64,000 nt of DNA from Durusdinium trenchii (Eukaryota > Sar > Dinophyceae > Suessiales > Symbiodiniaceae): contig CAXAMN010023684.1 in the NCBI GenBank assembly GCA_963970005.1, positions 274,865 through 338,864 on the forward strand. Reading direction: 5' to 3'. This document shows, in pieces, positions 40,895-49,930 of this stretch. Position numbers and translations under genes: made by a program. Numbering within the stretch: position 1 is the first letter of the stretch; each line of letters starts with the position of its first letter. The notes beneath the pieces are model-generated. The model was not told the origin of the DNA. It searched no databases and saw nothing but the letters and a program-made list of their open reading frames with translations.

Positions 40895-41445
40895 ACACCA
40901 TGGCAAGAGCGGGAGACAAGCTTGGGAGACATCCCACTCAAAGCCGGGAAAAGGATGGAAAAGGTAAACAAGGCCTAAATCATCTTATAACTGACAAGGC
41001 GGCAGCTGCAGCCAAGAGACAAGCTTGGGAGACAAGCCGGCAGCGGCAGCCAAGAGCGAAATCAGGAAGGGAGACTAGCTTGGGAGACAAGCTGGCAGCG
41101 GCAGCCAAGAGCGAAATCATGAAGGGAGACAAGCTTGGGAAACAAGGCAGCAGCGGCAGCCAAGAGCGAAGGTATGAAGGGAGACAAGCTTGGGGAGACA
41201 AGGTGAAATCATGCGAAATCATGAAGGGAGACAAGCTTGGGAAACAAGGCGGCAGCGGCAGCCAAGAGCGAAGGTATGAAGGGAGACAAGCTTGGGGAGA
41301 CAAGGTGAAATCGTGCGAAATCATGAAGGGAGACAAGCTTGGAGACAAGGCGACAGCGGCAGCCAAGAGCGAAATCATGAAGGGAGACAAGCTTGGGAGA
41401 CAAGCCGGCAGCGGCGGCCAAGAGCGAAATCATGAAGGGTCACAA
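40895..41445. repeat. GAAGGGAGACAAGCTTGGG tandem array
   Basis: GAAGGGAGACAAGCTTGG starts at about 41121, 41176, 41223, 41279, 41324 and 41379, alternating about 55 and 46 bp, with GGCAGCGGCAGCCAAGAGCG between. A shared GGGAGACAAG word links it to the array at 39010-40065. The plus frame (211 codons) is repeat-derived. Confidence 0.85.
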
Positions 41446-41535
41446 AATCTGCACTTCCAGGCTCAGGAACTGCAGCACTTGCCAAAGAAGCTGCACTTGT
41501 GGCCCAGAGGGGGGAGCGAAAGCTAGGCAAAGAAA
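41431..41535 (+). repeat. Degenerate copies of the 42-bp repeat
   Basis: CACAAAATCTGCACTTCCAG, GCTCAGGAACTGCAGCACTT and GCCAAAGAAGCTGCACTTGT match the 42-bp unit of 42250-42600. Confidence 0.6.
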
Positions 41536-41670
41536 CAACGCTGGGGCTCTTCTGGCAGCAAAAGCCTGGCCGGGAATCGCAACATGCCATGGCCGAGGGA
41601 AAAGGAGAGTGCCAACAGCGCCCCCCCAATACGACCCCAACACAGCCAACACATGGCAACACACAACCAC

Positions 41671-41843
41671 TCCAGCAGCAGCAGCAGCAGCAGCAGCAGT
41701 TACCAAGCAGCAGCAGCAGCAGCAGCTACCAAGCAGCAGCAGCAGCAGCAGCTACCAAGCAGCAGCAGCATCAACAGCAGCTACCAAGCAGCTACCAAGC
41801 AGCAGCAGCAGCAGCAGCAGCAGCTACCAAGCAGCAGCTACCA

Positions 41844-41892
<49 letters not shown>

Positions 41893-42066
41893 GCAGCTAC
41901 CAAGCAGCAGCAGCAGCAGCAGCAGCAGCACCTACTAAGCAGCAGCAGCAGCTACCAAGCAGCGCCACCAGCTACGCACCACAGCAGCAGCAGCAGCAGC
42001 AGCAGCGCCTACCAAGCAGCAGCAGCAGCAGCAGCAGCAACCAAGCAGCAGCAGCAGCAGCAAAGA
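41671..42066. repeat. (CAG)n with CTACCAAGCAG interruptions
   Basis: Runs of 4-10 CAG separated by TACCAAG units. All plus frames are open as poly-Gln, poly-Ser or poly-Ala with YQA and LPSS interruptions. I do not call a gene. Confidence 0.92.
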
Positions 42067-42249
42067 AGAAGAAGAAACATAGAAACAGGAGCAGCAGCAA
42101 CTGAGAAACGGTCAGGGGTGAAGGGTGGAGTTGAACCTGCGGGGGGGAGGGGGGGTATAGCCCTATCAGGTATGAGCACTCAGGTCCTGGGCTCCCACCC
42201 TCCTTGCTAAAGCAAGACAGACTCCAGCTAGCTACAGCTAGCTTTTGTG

Positions 42250-42600
42250 ACTTCGAGGTTCACAAAGCGCTGCACCTGCCAGGAAATCGGCACTTCAAAG
42301 TTCACAAAGCATTGCAGCTGCCACGAAATCTGCACTTGGCGTTCAAAAACCGCTGCACTTGCTAAAGAAGCTGCACTTCGAGGTTCACAAAGCGCTTGCT
42401 GCTGGCAGGAAATCGGCACTTCAAAGTAGTTCACGGTGCGTTGCGGCTGCCACTTGGCGTTCACAAACCACTGCACCTGCTAAAGAAGCGGCACTTCGAA
42501 GCTCACAAACCGCTGCACCTGCCAGGCGCAAAGCACCGCAGCTGCTGCTGCGAAGTTTGCACTTGGTGGTCCGCAAAACGCTGCGCCTGCCACAAAACCT
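42250..42600 (+). repeat. 42-bp tandem repeat (14 codons)
   Basis: The unit TTCACAAAGCGCTGCACCTG, CCAGGAAATCGGCACTTCAA, AG is 42 bp and repeats from 42259, first exact and then degenerate. In frame it reads FTKRCTCQEIGTSK per unit; other phases read SKTAALAKEAAL. Similar low-complexity repeats are common in Symbiodinium predicted proteins. A second array lies at 49100-49480. Confidence 0.85.
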
Positions 42601-43282
42601 GAACATCCAGACTCACATCGCGCAGCCCTGCCTGTGCGTTTCGCTACAAAAACACTGACACAAACAAGTTTGAGCCAAAGGGAGATACTTTCCCCAAACT
42701 TTGAAAGCGGGCCACATGTCCAAAGCTCACGATCCACTGCACCTGCCACGAAGTCGGTGCACGACAAACCGGCAAAGGACATCTCCTTCCCTTCCCATTC
42801 AATCTGAACGCTGAAAGGGTCACCAAGACAGCTCCTGGCTGAACACAGCCCAGAACAACGTCTTCTCGCGCGCATTCCGTCACACACATCTTCAGCTCAG
42901 AACATGCCCGACTAAGACATCTCTTGGTCCATGTTCCAGAAACAAAACCAGGACATCTCCTGGCGTTTCTGACCCCAGAGCTGCCAACAGCCTGCCATCA
43001 TCCCAAGTAGACCATGCTCACGCAACCTGAAGACAGACAGGGTCACCAACACACCTGGCACAAATCAAGGGCTGGCCCAAAACACTTTAAAACTGCCTGC
43101 CTTCCATAAAGGATCTATCTACTCTACACCTACACACCAACTCGCGCATCATCGGCACTATTCTTGGATGTCACAAAACACACTTTGCACTTGGTCGTGG
43201 AAGCGATGATTGCGTGAGTGAATTCGTAACTGTCAGACAACGGCTGACCGCATTCCAGGCTGCGTGAACTGTCTCGACCAGC
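42601..43282. other. No recognisable gene
   Basis: 42601-42780 continues the repeat context and shares GCGGGCCACATGTCCAAAG with a similar position after the second 42-bp array (49556-49580). The rest shows nothing I recognise. Confidence 0.45.
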
Positions 43283-44157
43283 ATGACAGATTCCAGAACT
43301 TTTGTGAAGAAGTTGGCGCGTCATCTTTCAGATCCTCAGACCCTGCATCAGAATCCGAGGCTCTATAGTCTGACAGTTGGGAACAGGCGGTGTAGGTACT
43401 TGCAACACGCCGCTGCGGGCCATATCAGGGGGGAGCCATGGCATTGCGACTGTAGGTTTCTGTCGACAAAACTCCTGTGAGGTGTATCTGGGCTGATCCC
43501 CCTCTGAGATCGGCAACTCTCGAAGTCCGTGGAAGAATCTGCCGGAAGGGCATGTTCATCATAGGCCGGGCATAAAGGCACCTGCAATTCTTGCACCCAC
43601 GCGTTAGATCAAGCAAGGCCCGACAAGGAGAAAATGGAAGCTTCCCCTGGCAACACCTTCCCTCTGCGCTGCAAGGTGGTTGGGGGCTGTAATGTCGAAA
43701 CGACAATTTGATGAACCCAAAAGAACGCCGTTTGTCTTCGATCAGGTCCTGAATGAGTGACTCGGCTCTACGCCTATCCCCAAACCTGCACCGCGCAGAG
43801 AACAGAAACAGCACGAGCCCTGCTAAGAATCTATCTTGTATCGGTGGAGCGCCGACGCAAACTTTCTCAGTGTGATAGCATGGTCGACACTCTAGCGGCG
43901 CCTGCTTCATAGGCACACTGTCGATAGCTGCCAAGCCAGAAGTGCGTTGACTGTGGGACCTCCCTCGACATACAATTGCGCTGCAGCCTGTTTGTCAGCG
44001 AAGTGCTTGACATACTGGTACGTGGACTGTACGCAGACAGGAAAGGGTATCTTGTCGGCGCCAGAACACCAAAACAGAAATGCGCGCGCACAATCTTTTG
44101 ACCAATGTTCCTGTGGACTTCATGGACACAAAGTCTGCAATGGAGTCCACACAACAT
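43283..44157 (-). pseudogene. Possible tyrosine-recombinase retroelement remnant
   Basis: The minus frame 43934-43425 (169 codons) contains QDRFLAGLVLFLFSARCRFG and DRRRAESLIQDL. This resembles the 'aG..LF..ysR.RfsD' helix that starts the catalytic domain of tyrosine recombinase-like ORFs abundant in dinoflagellates (DIRS-like). Flanking frames (44157-43867, 43596-43363) continue in other phases. The Arg..His-x-x-Arg..Tyr residues needed for recombinase activity cannot be located, and stops interrupt every phase. The assignment is from pattern memory and could be wrong. Confidence 0.3.
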
Positions 44158-44960
44158 TGAACCGCGTGTCCGTCCTACTGCTGATGCTTCAGGCGCTGAA
44201 ATGATGGCCGCCGACCACTGCTGTAAAATGCATGATACTCGGCGGGCATCATCTTCTGCAGCTGTTGGTCGATGTCTCTGCTGGTGTCTGCTAAAGACAG
44301 TGGGGAATGCTTTCGCTTAATTTCTTGAGCTCAGGCTAAGCAGTTGGGCGCTCGAAATTCTCGTCGGGTGGCAAGGTGCCGGACGTGGTCTTTTCCACTT
44401 CAAAGAATTCTGCGGCGTGGCCATTTGCATCAAAACCAACTGCGCTGCGCTCCCACTGCATCTGTTCTTGAGGCAGATCAAGCTGTTTTCCAGCTCATCA
44501 TAAGCCATGGGAGCGGAAGCAAAAGGAAAACACAAACCAAGCAACCGCAGTGCCAACACTGGACAACCAGTCACATCACAGTAAAGCACTACGGTCAAGA
44601 GCAAACACATGCATGCGTCTCAAACAACATGCATGAACGAAAAAGGCTTCTATTTTCCCATACCAAAATAAGAGCAGGGCCACAAACCTAAACCCCAATA
44701 ACAAGAACACTGGCAAAGAAGGAGCAGGTGACACTAACCATCTTAGATGGGGAACTCATTATACGGCTTCCATGTCTCGTGGGATGGTTTTGAATACCTA
44801 GACCTAGGGACCGATTGATGAGGCCAGCTTGAGAGCTTCACTGGCAGTTTCAGGTGAGCAATCTAATGGTCAGTGATATAAGTCTGTGCGATTGCACAAT
44901 TTCGCGCGGCTTCGACCGCGAAGCGGTGTGAATAATCCAGTTGAGCGTAATATCGGGTTA
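44158..44960. other. No recognisable gene
   Basis: Short frames without motifs. A fragment near 44320-44690 is open on both strands. Confidence 0.4.
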
Positions 44961-44967
44961 CAAGCTC

Positions 44968-45656
44968 CTAGAGCCGTGGTGCTTTCGCGAAAAGTAGCGA
45001 TTGTTTGTCTGGGGGATTCTGGAAATCAGTGTTGAGGAAATCTACAAAGAGATCCTGGTGTTCTTTCATAGACGGTCCTATACCATTCAAACAAGCTCTG
45101 CCCCTACCAGAGATATGTGGCCACATGGCGTCATGTTCGTTTTCACATCGAGATTGCAACGCATTGAAGTTACCAGAATTTCTTGCGCTGAGTCATAGAA
45201 AGCTTCTTTCTGGTCAGTTACGTGGCCGCCATGTGTGGTGCACAACAACAAACAAAAGCCATGCTCACGCCTAAGGACCTCAGTCAGACTGCCATTACTC
45301 TTCCATTGACATGTTTAACTTCGTAGAGGAACGGTTTTCAGTGTGCGGTGTAACACAACTGCAATTCTGCTTGTTTTCATCAGCTTTTACTGCCTGGACA
45401 TCACTGCTGAAGAAAACATCAAAGTCATTGAGTGATTCAACGCTTGAAGTATTGACCTGTGTTTCCGTCAGCAAGAGGATGTCCAGCCCTTCAGCTTTTA
45501 TGATGCTCGTGACATGCTGCCGTTTTGTGATTCCGTTTTCCCCGTTTAGACCACGAATGTTGAGAGTAACTACTTTCAATGGTATGCCATACGGTAGTTT
45601 GAAGCCCTTGCCGCTTGCCCTTGTGATTTTTTTGGGTTGGGAACTCTTGCCTTGAA
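44968..45656 (-). pseudogene. LINE endonuclease fragment, a different family from the 12-18 kb LINE
   Basis: The minus strand from about 45656 reads KKITRASGKGFKLPYGIPLK, then VVTLNIRGLNGENGITKRQH and LDILLLTETQVNTSSVESL. LNIRGLN and LLTETQ are the N-terminal Asn and Glu motifs of an EEP endonuclease. After a damaged stretch the 45198-44968 region reads SGNFNALQSRCENEHDAMWP, HISGRGRACLNGIGPSMKEH and LFVDFLNTDFQNPPDKQ. That is the GDFNAR motif (GNFNA here) followed by the conserved loop of craTA-like LINE endonucleases. The second half of the endonuclease, RT and RNase H are absent. Frame changes lie near 45295 and 45200. Confidence 0.75.
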
Positions 45657-45659
45657 ACT

Positions 45660-47140
45660 TCTATATAAAAGCTGCTTTCATCTCAGTTTTGTTGCCTGAG
45701 CCTCTGCAGGCCTTGTTGGCTTCCCATGGGGTCGATTAAGTATCTCCAAAGTCTACGGTTGGCGGATCTTTTCAAGTTAGACTTCCTACTGTTTTTTTGT
45801 CCTAGGGTTTCGTTGGGAAGCAGTGGGGCGGTTTTGGCTCTGCGCATCAAGAAAACAACGCATTTTACATAATTTTACTCTGGCCAAACGAGAAGGGAAA
45901 CAACGCACAAATGCAGCAAGGAGGGGCATCTTGGACTGGGCAGGGGGGTGTCATAAGATCGCTAAACTAGCTGCTAGTTCTTGTGAACTAGTTCCCTCAG
46001 TGCCAACGGCCTCTGCCACCAGCTGCTCACAAGTATCTGCAAAACCCTGCCATGTTCGTTGCGCAGAACTAGTTGGCGATTTGGAAGATTGATAATCAAT
46101 ACCTGTGTCAGGTGTGATCAAGCTTTAGGACGCAAGAACGATTCAAGATACAATCGCACTTGTGCCACTTGTGCCTGACAAATGTTTGGATACAAACCAG
46201 ACAGGTCCACCATTGGGGCTGGAGAGGGAGCTGGAGGAGCAGGCCTCAGAACTCAAAAGGTCATGGAATTCAATCCTGTCAATGACTGCTCATAAAAAAT
46301 GATGGAGCAATTCTCTTGAGCAGAAATAGTACTTCAATATCTTGAAAGAATTGAAATTCAGGAAAATGACAGCTGCCTTCACCGTCTGCAAACGGTACGC
46401 TCAATGTCTATGATGCATACGGATGAAGAAAACAACATGGCCAGGCGCAAACCCAACTCAGAAAAATGTGCTTGAAGCGAGATCCGCTTGATGTTATCCA
46501 AGAACGTGTCTACCACACTTCGAGTACAATACCTTTGCTATAAACACAACATCTTCTGTGTGCAACATAAAAAAACTAGAAATATGCGCAGCAAAAGAGA
46601 ACTCGTTTGTGGGCCGGAGTTCACGTCTTTTTAGAACCAACCTGCACTGTCCAATCTACTCAAAAGGCCTTCTAGTTGAAACACACTGAGTACGGAAAAC
46701 AGTGTTCTTCAGTTTTACTTTGGCAGGCATATTATATATTTGTGAAATCTTCTGAAGACATAAGACTTATCAGCACAGGAGCACTCTTGGAGGCTTTGAG
46801 GGAGAAGCTGAGTTTGCAAGGTCTTCTGTTGTTCCTTTGAAAGTCCTTAGGCCTTAGGCCGCTTAGGCCGATTCTGCATAAATATTCATCGCTGTCAGCA
46901 ACCAAGGCTACTCCTTCTTTGCAAAGAACTTCTGCCCTTTGGACTGGTTCACGCCAGCTTCCAACAACTCCAACGCAGAAATCAAAGAACAACTCTCCAA
47001 GCGGCAACGATGGCAGCATGGATGAGGAAGTGCAAAAGAAGGAACCGAGGGAACGGAGTTAAAGAAGTGAAGCAATCGAAACTTGATGAGAACAGTGAAA
47101 GAAATATAATATCTTACAAATACAAAAACCAACCAGTGAA
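45660..47140. other. No recognisable gene
   Basis: A plus frame 45823-46092 (89 codons) ends in SAKPCHVRCAELVGDLED and is weakly protein-like. 46100-46730 has no frame of note. Confidence 0.4.
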
Positions 47141-47147
47141 GTAAGTG

Positions 47148-47369
47148 GCGATAACCAAGCGCCAGTGGCGAAAAACACACGATGGGCTGCATTTGGTTGT
47201 CTGGGGATGTTGGCAGGAAGCCGTGGATGGACAAACAATTGTTGTTTCTCCACCCTGCCGGGTGCTGTTTGGAGCCACCCCTGAATCCGGCGACGGCAGT
47301 ATTGGAAACTGTGGTGGTTGGTACCTGGCGGAGGTTAGGTTGGCACATGGCCGGAAGTTCCAAATTACA
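47148..47369. repeat. Direct repeat pair, copy 1
   Basis: Begins GCGATAACCAAGCGCCAGTG and ends GGCACATGGCCGGAAGTTCC. It matches 47815-48004 at most positions. The main differences are an extra ~30 bp (GGCAGGAAGCCGTGGATGGA...) here and small indels. Confidence 0.88.
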
Positions 47370-47814
47370 CGTCGCCTTAGTGAACGCGCCGGACTGATTT
47401 GCTAACCTCCTTTCGGCAACGTTCATCGAACAAGATCATTTCGCACCCGCTCTCACGTTTGCAACCAAGCATTCCCGACTTCGACCGTACGAATCTCAAG
47501 CGGCACCAAAGGATATCCTTTTATGGCCGAAACTGAAAGACGTTTCACTCAAGTGCTTGACAGCCAATTCCCGAGGGGAAAATCCATGTAAAAAATGCGC
47601 AACAGAACATAGAATGAAAAGCAACCTTGGTCAGGAGCACAATATGTAAAATGAACCGTCGCAAGAATCTCATATATACTCAGTCCTGTGTCATCCTAAA
47701 GGGCCCGAGTGGCCAGGTCTGGCTGAAACCAAAACTTCGATCAGAGATTGCGTTACCGACACGGCCCCGGTGAATACACCAGCTCTCGCGCCGCTTGCAA
47801 CCAAATATCCAGAG

Positions 47815-48004
47815 GCGATAACCAAGCCCCGGCGGCGACAAACAAACGATGGGCTGCATTTGGCTGTCTGGGGATGTCGTCAGACCCTGCCGGGCGCCGT
47901 TTGGAGCCACCCCCCCTTAAATCCGGAGAGACGGCAATACTGGAAACTGTGGTGGTACCTGGCAGAGGTTAGGTTGGCACATGGCCGGAAGTTCCCCAAA
48001 TTAC
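47815..48004. repeat. Direct repeat pair, copy 2
   Basis: Same sequence as 47148-47369 with small deletions; the starts are 667 bp apart. Shared: GATGGGCTGCATTTGG, GAGCCACCCC, GAAACTGTGGTGG and GAGGTTAGGTTGGCACATGG. It could be a dispersed short element or a local duplication. Confidence 0.88.
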
Positions 48005-48039
48005 GGCAAGTTGTTTCCTTGTTGTTTGCTCACTGCAAC

Positions 48040-48396
48040 TCAATGTATCTGCCACAAACATCTTCGGACAGCACAGGCCTGGGACATTAAAGTAGTTATT
48101 CTTGCGTAGGCTTGCCGCCACAACAAAATGCAAGGTTGCTCCGGCTGTGCTAGATTTCCATCGTGAGGCAGTGACTCCAGCGCTTGCTTCGAATCCTGCA
48201 GAAGGATGTTCGTCGTAAGTTCAGCACAGAAATTTTGGCATGAGTTATGAGTCATTGCTGTCTCAACCCAGTGACATCCAGTCGCGCGTCTTCTTGGTTG
48301 AGTTTGCACACACTGATCTCGACACCAAGCTCGGAACCTCTGATTCGCTTCGTCGTCTACCAGGGAAGAACCTGCGTGCGCTAGGAAGCTTCTCAC
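48040..48396 (-). CDS. ORF of unknown function
   Basis: 118 codons: MRSFLAHAGSSLVDDEANQR, FRAWCRDQCVQTQPRRRATG, then NFCAELTTNILLQDSKQALE. Composition is moderately protein-like with six Cys. It overlaps no repeat. The style is compatible with a retroelement remnant or a host exon; the family is unknown. Confidence 0.3.
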   Translation of the reverse strand: MRSFLAHAGSSLVDDEANQRFRAWCRDQCVQTQPRRRATGCHWVETAMTHNSCQNFCAELTTNILLQDSKQALESLPHDGNLAQPEQPCILLWRQAYARITTLMSQACAVRRCLWQIH

Positions 48397-48781
48397 AGCT
48401 GTGATTTGTAGGCTTTTGGCCAGGTTTTCATGCTAGGATCAAGCAAAGACTCACAATACGTTTGATCAATTAAGACAGCGCTACTGAAACAAACACTGTT
48501 CTTCAACATGTGCGTATTAAGTTGTCTGGCGCCGGCATGTTTTTCTTTTGGTTTGTTGATTGCAGGGGTTCAATTGAGCGAATTCACGTGATTTTATTGT
48601 CTCACCATAAACGTGAGATGGGATATGGGTGTTTGAATCATTGTAGAAGTTGCTGTGTTCGCAATTGTGAAGAAAAAGTTTGGAGTGGTTAGACGTTCTT
48701 TCCTAATATACTTACTCTGCCTCAAAATACCGGAAAAGGAGCTTGGAAGACGAACCGTAGATTTTTGACCACTGAATCTAT
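48397..48781. other. No recognisable gene
   Basis: Short frames only, nothing noted. Confidence 0.4.
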
Positions 48782-49095
48782 CCGGCAAGAGACCCCAAAT
48801 AGTGTTTTGCGAGTTTTAGAGGTATAGAAGAAGAAGAAGAAGGTATTGGGCTAGAGAGATCTAGGGGTCTAGAGATCCAGAGGTCTAGAGGTCTGATATC
48901 CACAGAGGCCTTGGGATGCAGAGAGATCCAGAGAGGCCTACGGCCTAGAGCTCTTGAGACCCAGAGAGTCTTGAGATCAAGACGTGTCAGGCCAGAAAGC
49001 TAGACGTTTCAAGTTCCGGGGATGTAGCATTTGAAAGCCTGGAAGGCCTAGAAGTGCAGAGAGATCTAAAGCAGAGATCTAGAGTTCTAGCGATG
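48782..49095. repeat. CGGCAAGAGACCCC element with AGATCTAGAG-rich tail, copy 1
   Basis: Starts CCGGCAAGAGACCCCAAATA (GTGTTTTGCGAG). It continues into about 250 bp rich in AGAGATCTAG, GGTCTAGAGATCCAGAGG and GATCCAGAGAGGCC words. The same order (head motif, then TCTAGAGATCTAG and GGTCCAGAGAGG) occurs at 63637-63721. Confidence 0.7.
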
Positions 49096-49880
49096 AGGTT
49101 TTGAGGTCCACAAAACGCTGCGCCTGTCAAGGCTCAAAAAGCGGTGCACCTGCCACGAAATCTGCGCTTTGCAGTTCACAAACTGCCACGACGTCTGAAC
49201 CGACCTGCCACAAAATCTGCATTCCGAGATTCACACAATGCTTCGCCTACCACGAAATTTACACCTCGAGGACTCGAGGCTCACAAAGTGCTGCACCTGC
49301 CGCGAATTCTGCAGCTTCCACGCTCACAGAGCACTGCGCCTGCCAGGAAATCTGCACTTCAAGGTCCACAAAGCGCTGTGCCTACCACGTATTCTGCAGC
49401 TCAAGGTCCACACTGCTGCGCCTGCCACGAAATCTGCACATCAAGATTCACATCGCGCCGCCCTGCCGAGGCGCTTCGCAGCAAGAGCGCTTCCAAAGAC
49501 AACACCAAGATGCCAAAAAGAAGCTTTCTCTCAAGACTTCCCCCATTTTCTCGAAAACGGGCCACATGTGCAAAGGTCTAAACTGTCCAAAGTGCTGCAC
49601 CAGAACGAAATCTGCACATCAAAGTAAAGCCGCCCCGATCTGCTGCACCTGCCGAGTTTCTGCTGCGCCTGCCACAAAAGAGAAGTGGCCACCAAGTCCG
49701 AAAATGTGTACCACAACGAAAGCGCAGTCGAGGAAAGCACCCGCTCCAGTCCAGCAGATTCTGCGAGCCTACGCAGTCGAAATGCACTTCGCAGATCTCG
49801 AGGTGGATGAGTCTACCGCAAATAGCAGCGAGTTAGCCGCACACGCATACGAGCACCACCGATCAGACACCCGGCCTTAA
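49096..49880 (+). CDS. ORF over the second 42-bp repeat array, doubtful
   Basis: A 259-codon frame from about 49101. The first ~110 residues are degenerate 14-residue repeats (KRCACQ, AAPATKSALC, EHCACQEICTSRST). The remainder is non-repetitive, Cys/Lys-rich (LNCPKCCTRTKSAH) and ends with EMHFADLEVDESTANSSELA. Similar predicted proteins are common in Symbiodinium, but they probably come from the repeat. The stop lies beside the hairpin copy at 49874-49930. Confidence 0.25.
49100..49480 (+). repeat. 42-bp tandem repeat array, second locus
   Basis: Units such as AAGGTCCACAAAGCGCTGTG, CCTACCACGTATTCTGCAGC match the 42250-42600 unit (TTCACAAAGCGCTGCACCTG, CCACGAAATCTGCACTTCG) with more divergence. 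Both arrays are followed by a GCGGGCCACATGT(C/G)CAAAG segment. Confidence 0.82.
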
Positions 49881-49930
49881 CCATTACCGTAAGAACCCCT
49901 AGTGTGACCACAGTGTTTGGGGAACCATCA
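49874..49930 (+). repeat. AGAACCCC...GTTTGGGG hairpin-repeat copy
   Basis: CCTTAACCATTACCGTAAGA, ACCCCTAGTGTGACCACAGT, GTTTGGGGAACC. It is nearly the same as the reverse complement of 24991-25042. Confidence 0.72.

Noticed and set aside
41499-42210. Poly-Gln/Ser/Ala ORFs of about 200 codons
   Set aside because: They are produced by the CAG repeat in each phase. The non-repetitive ends show no domain.
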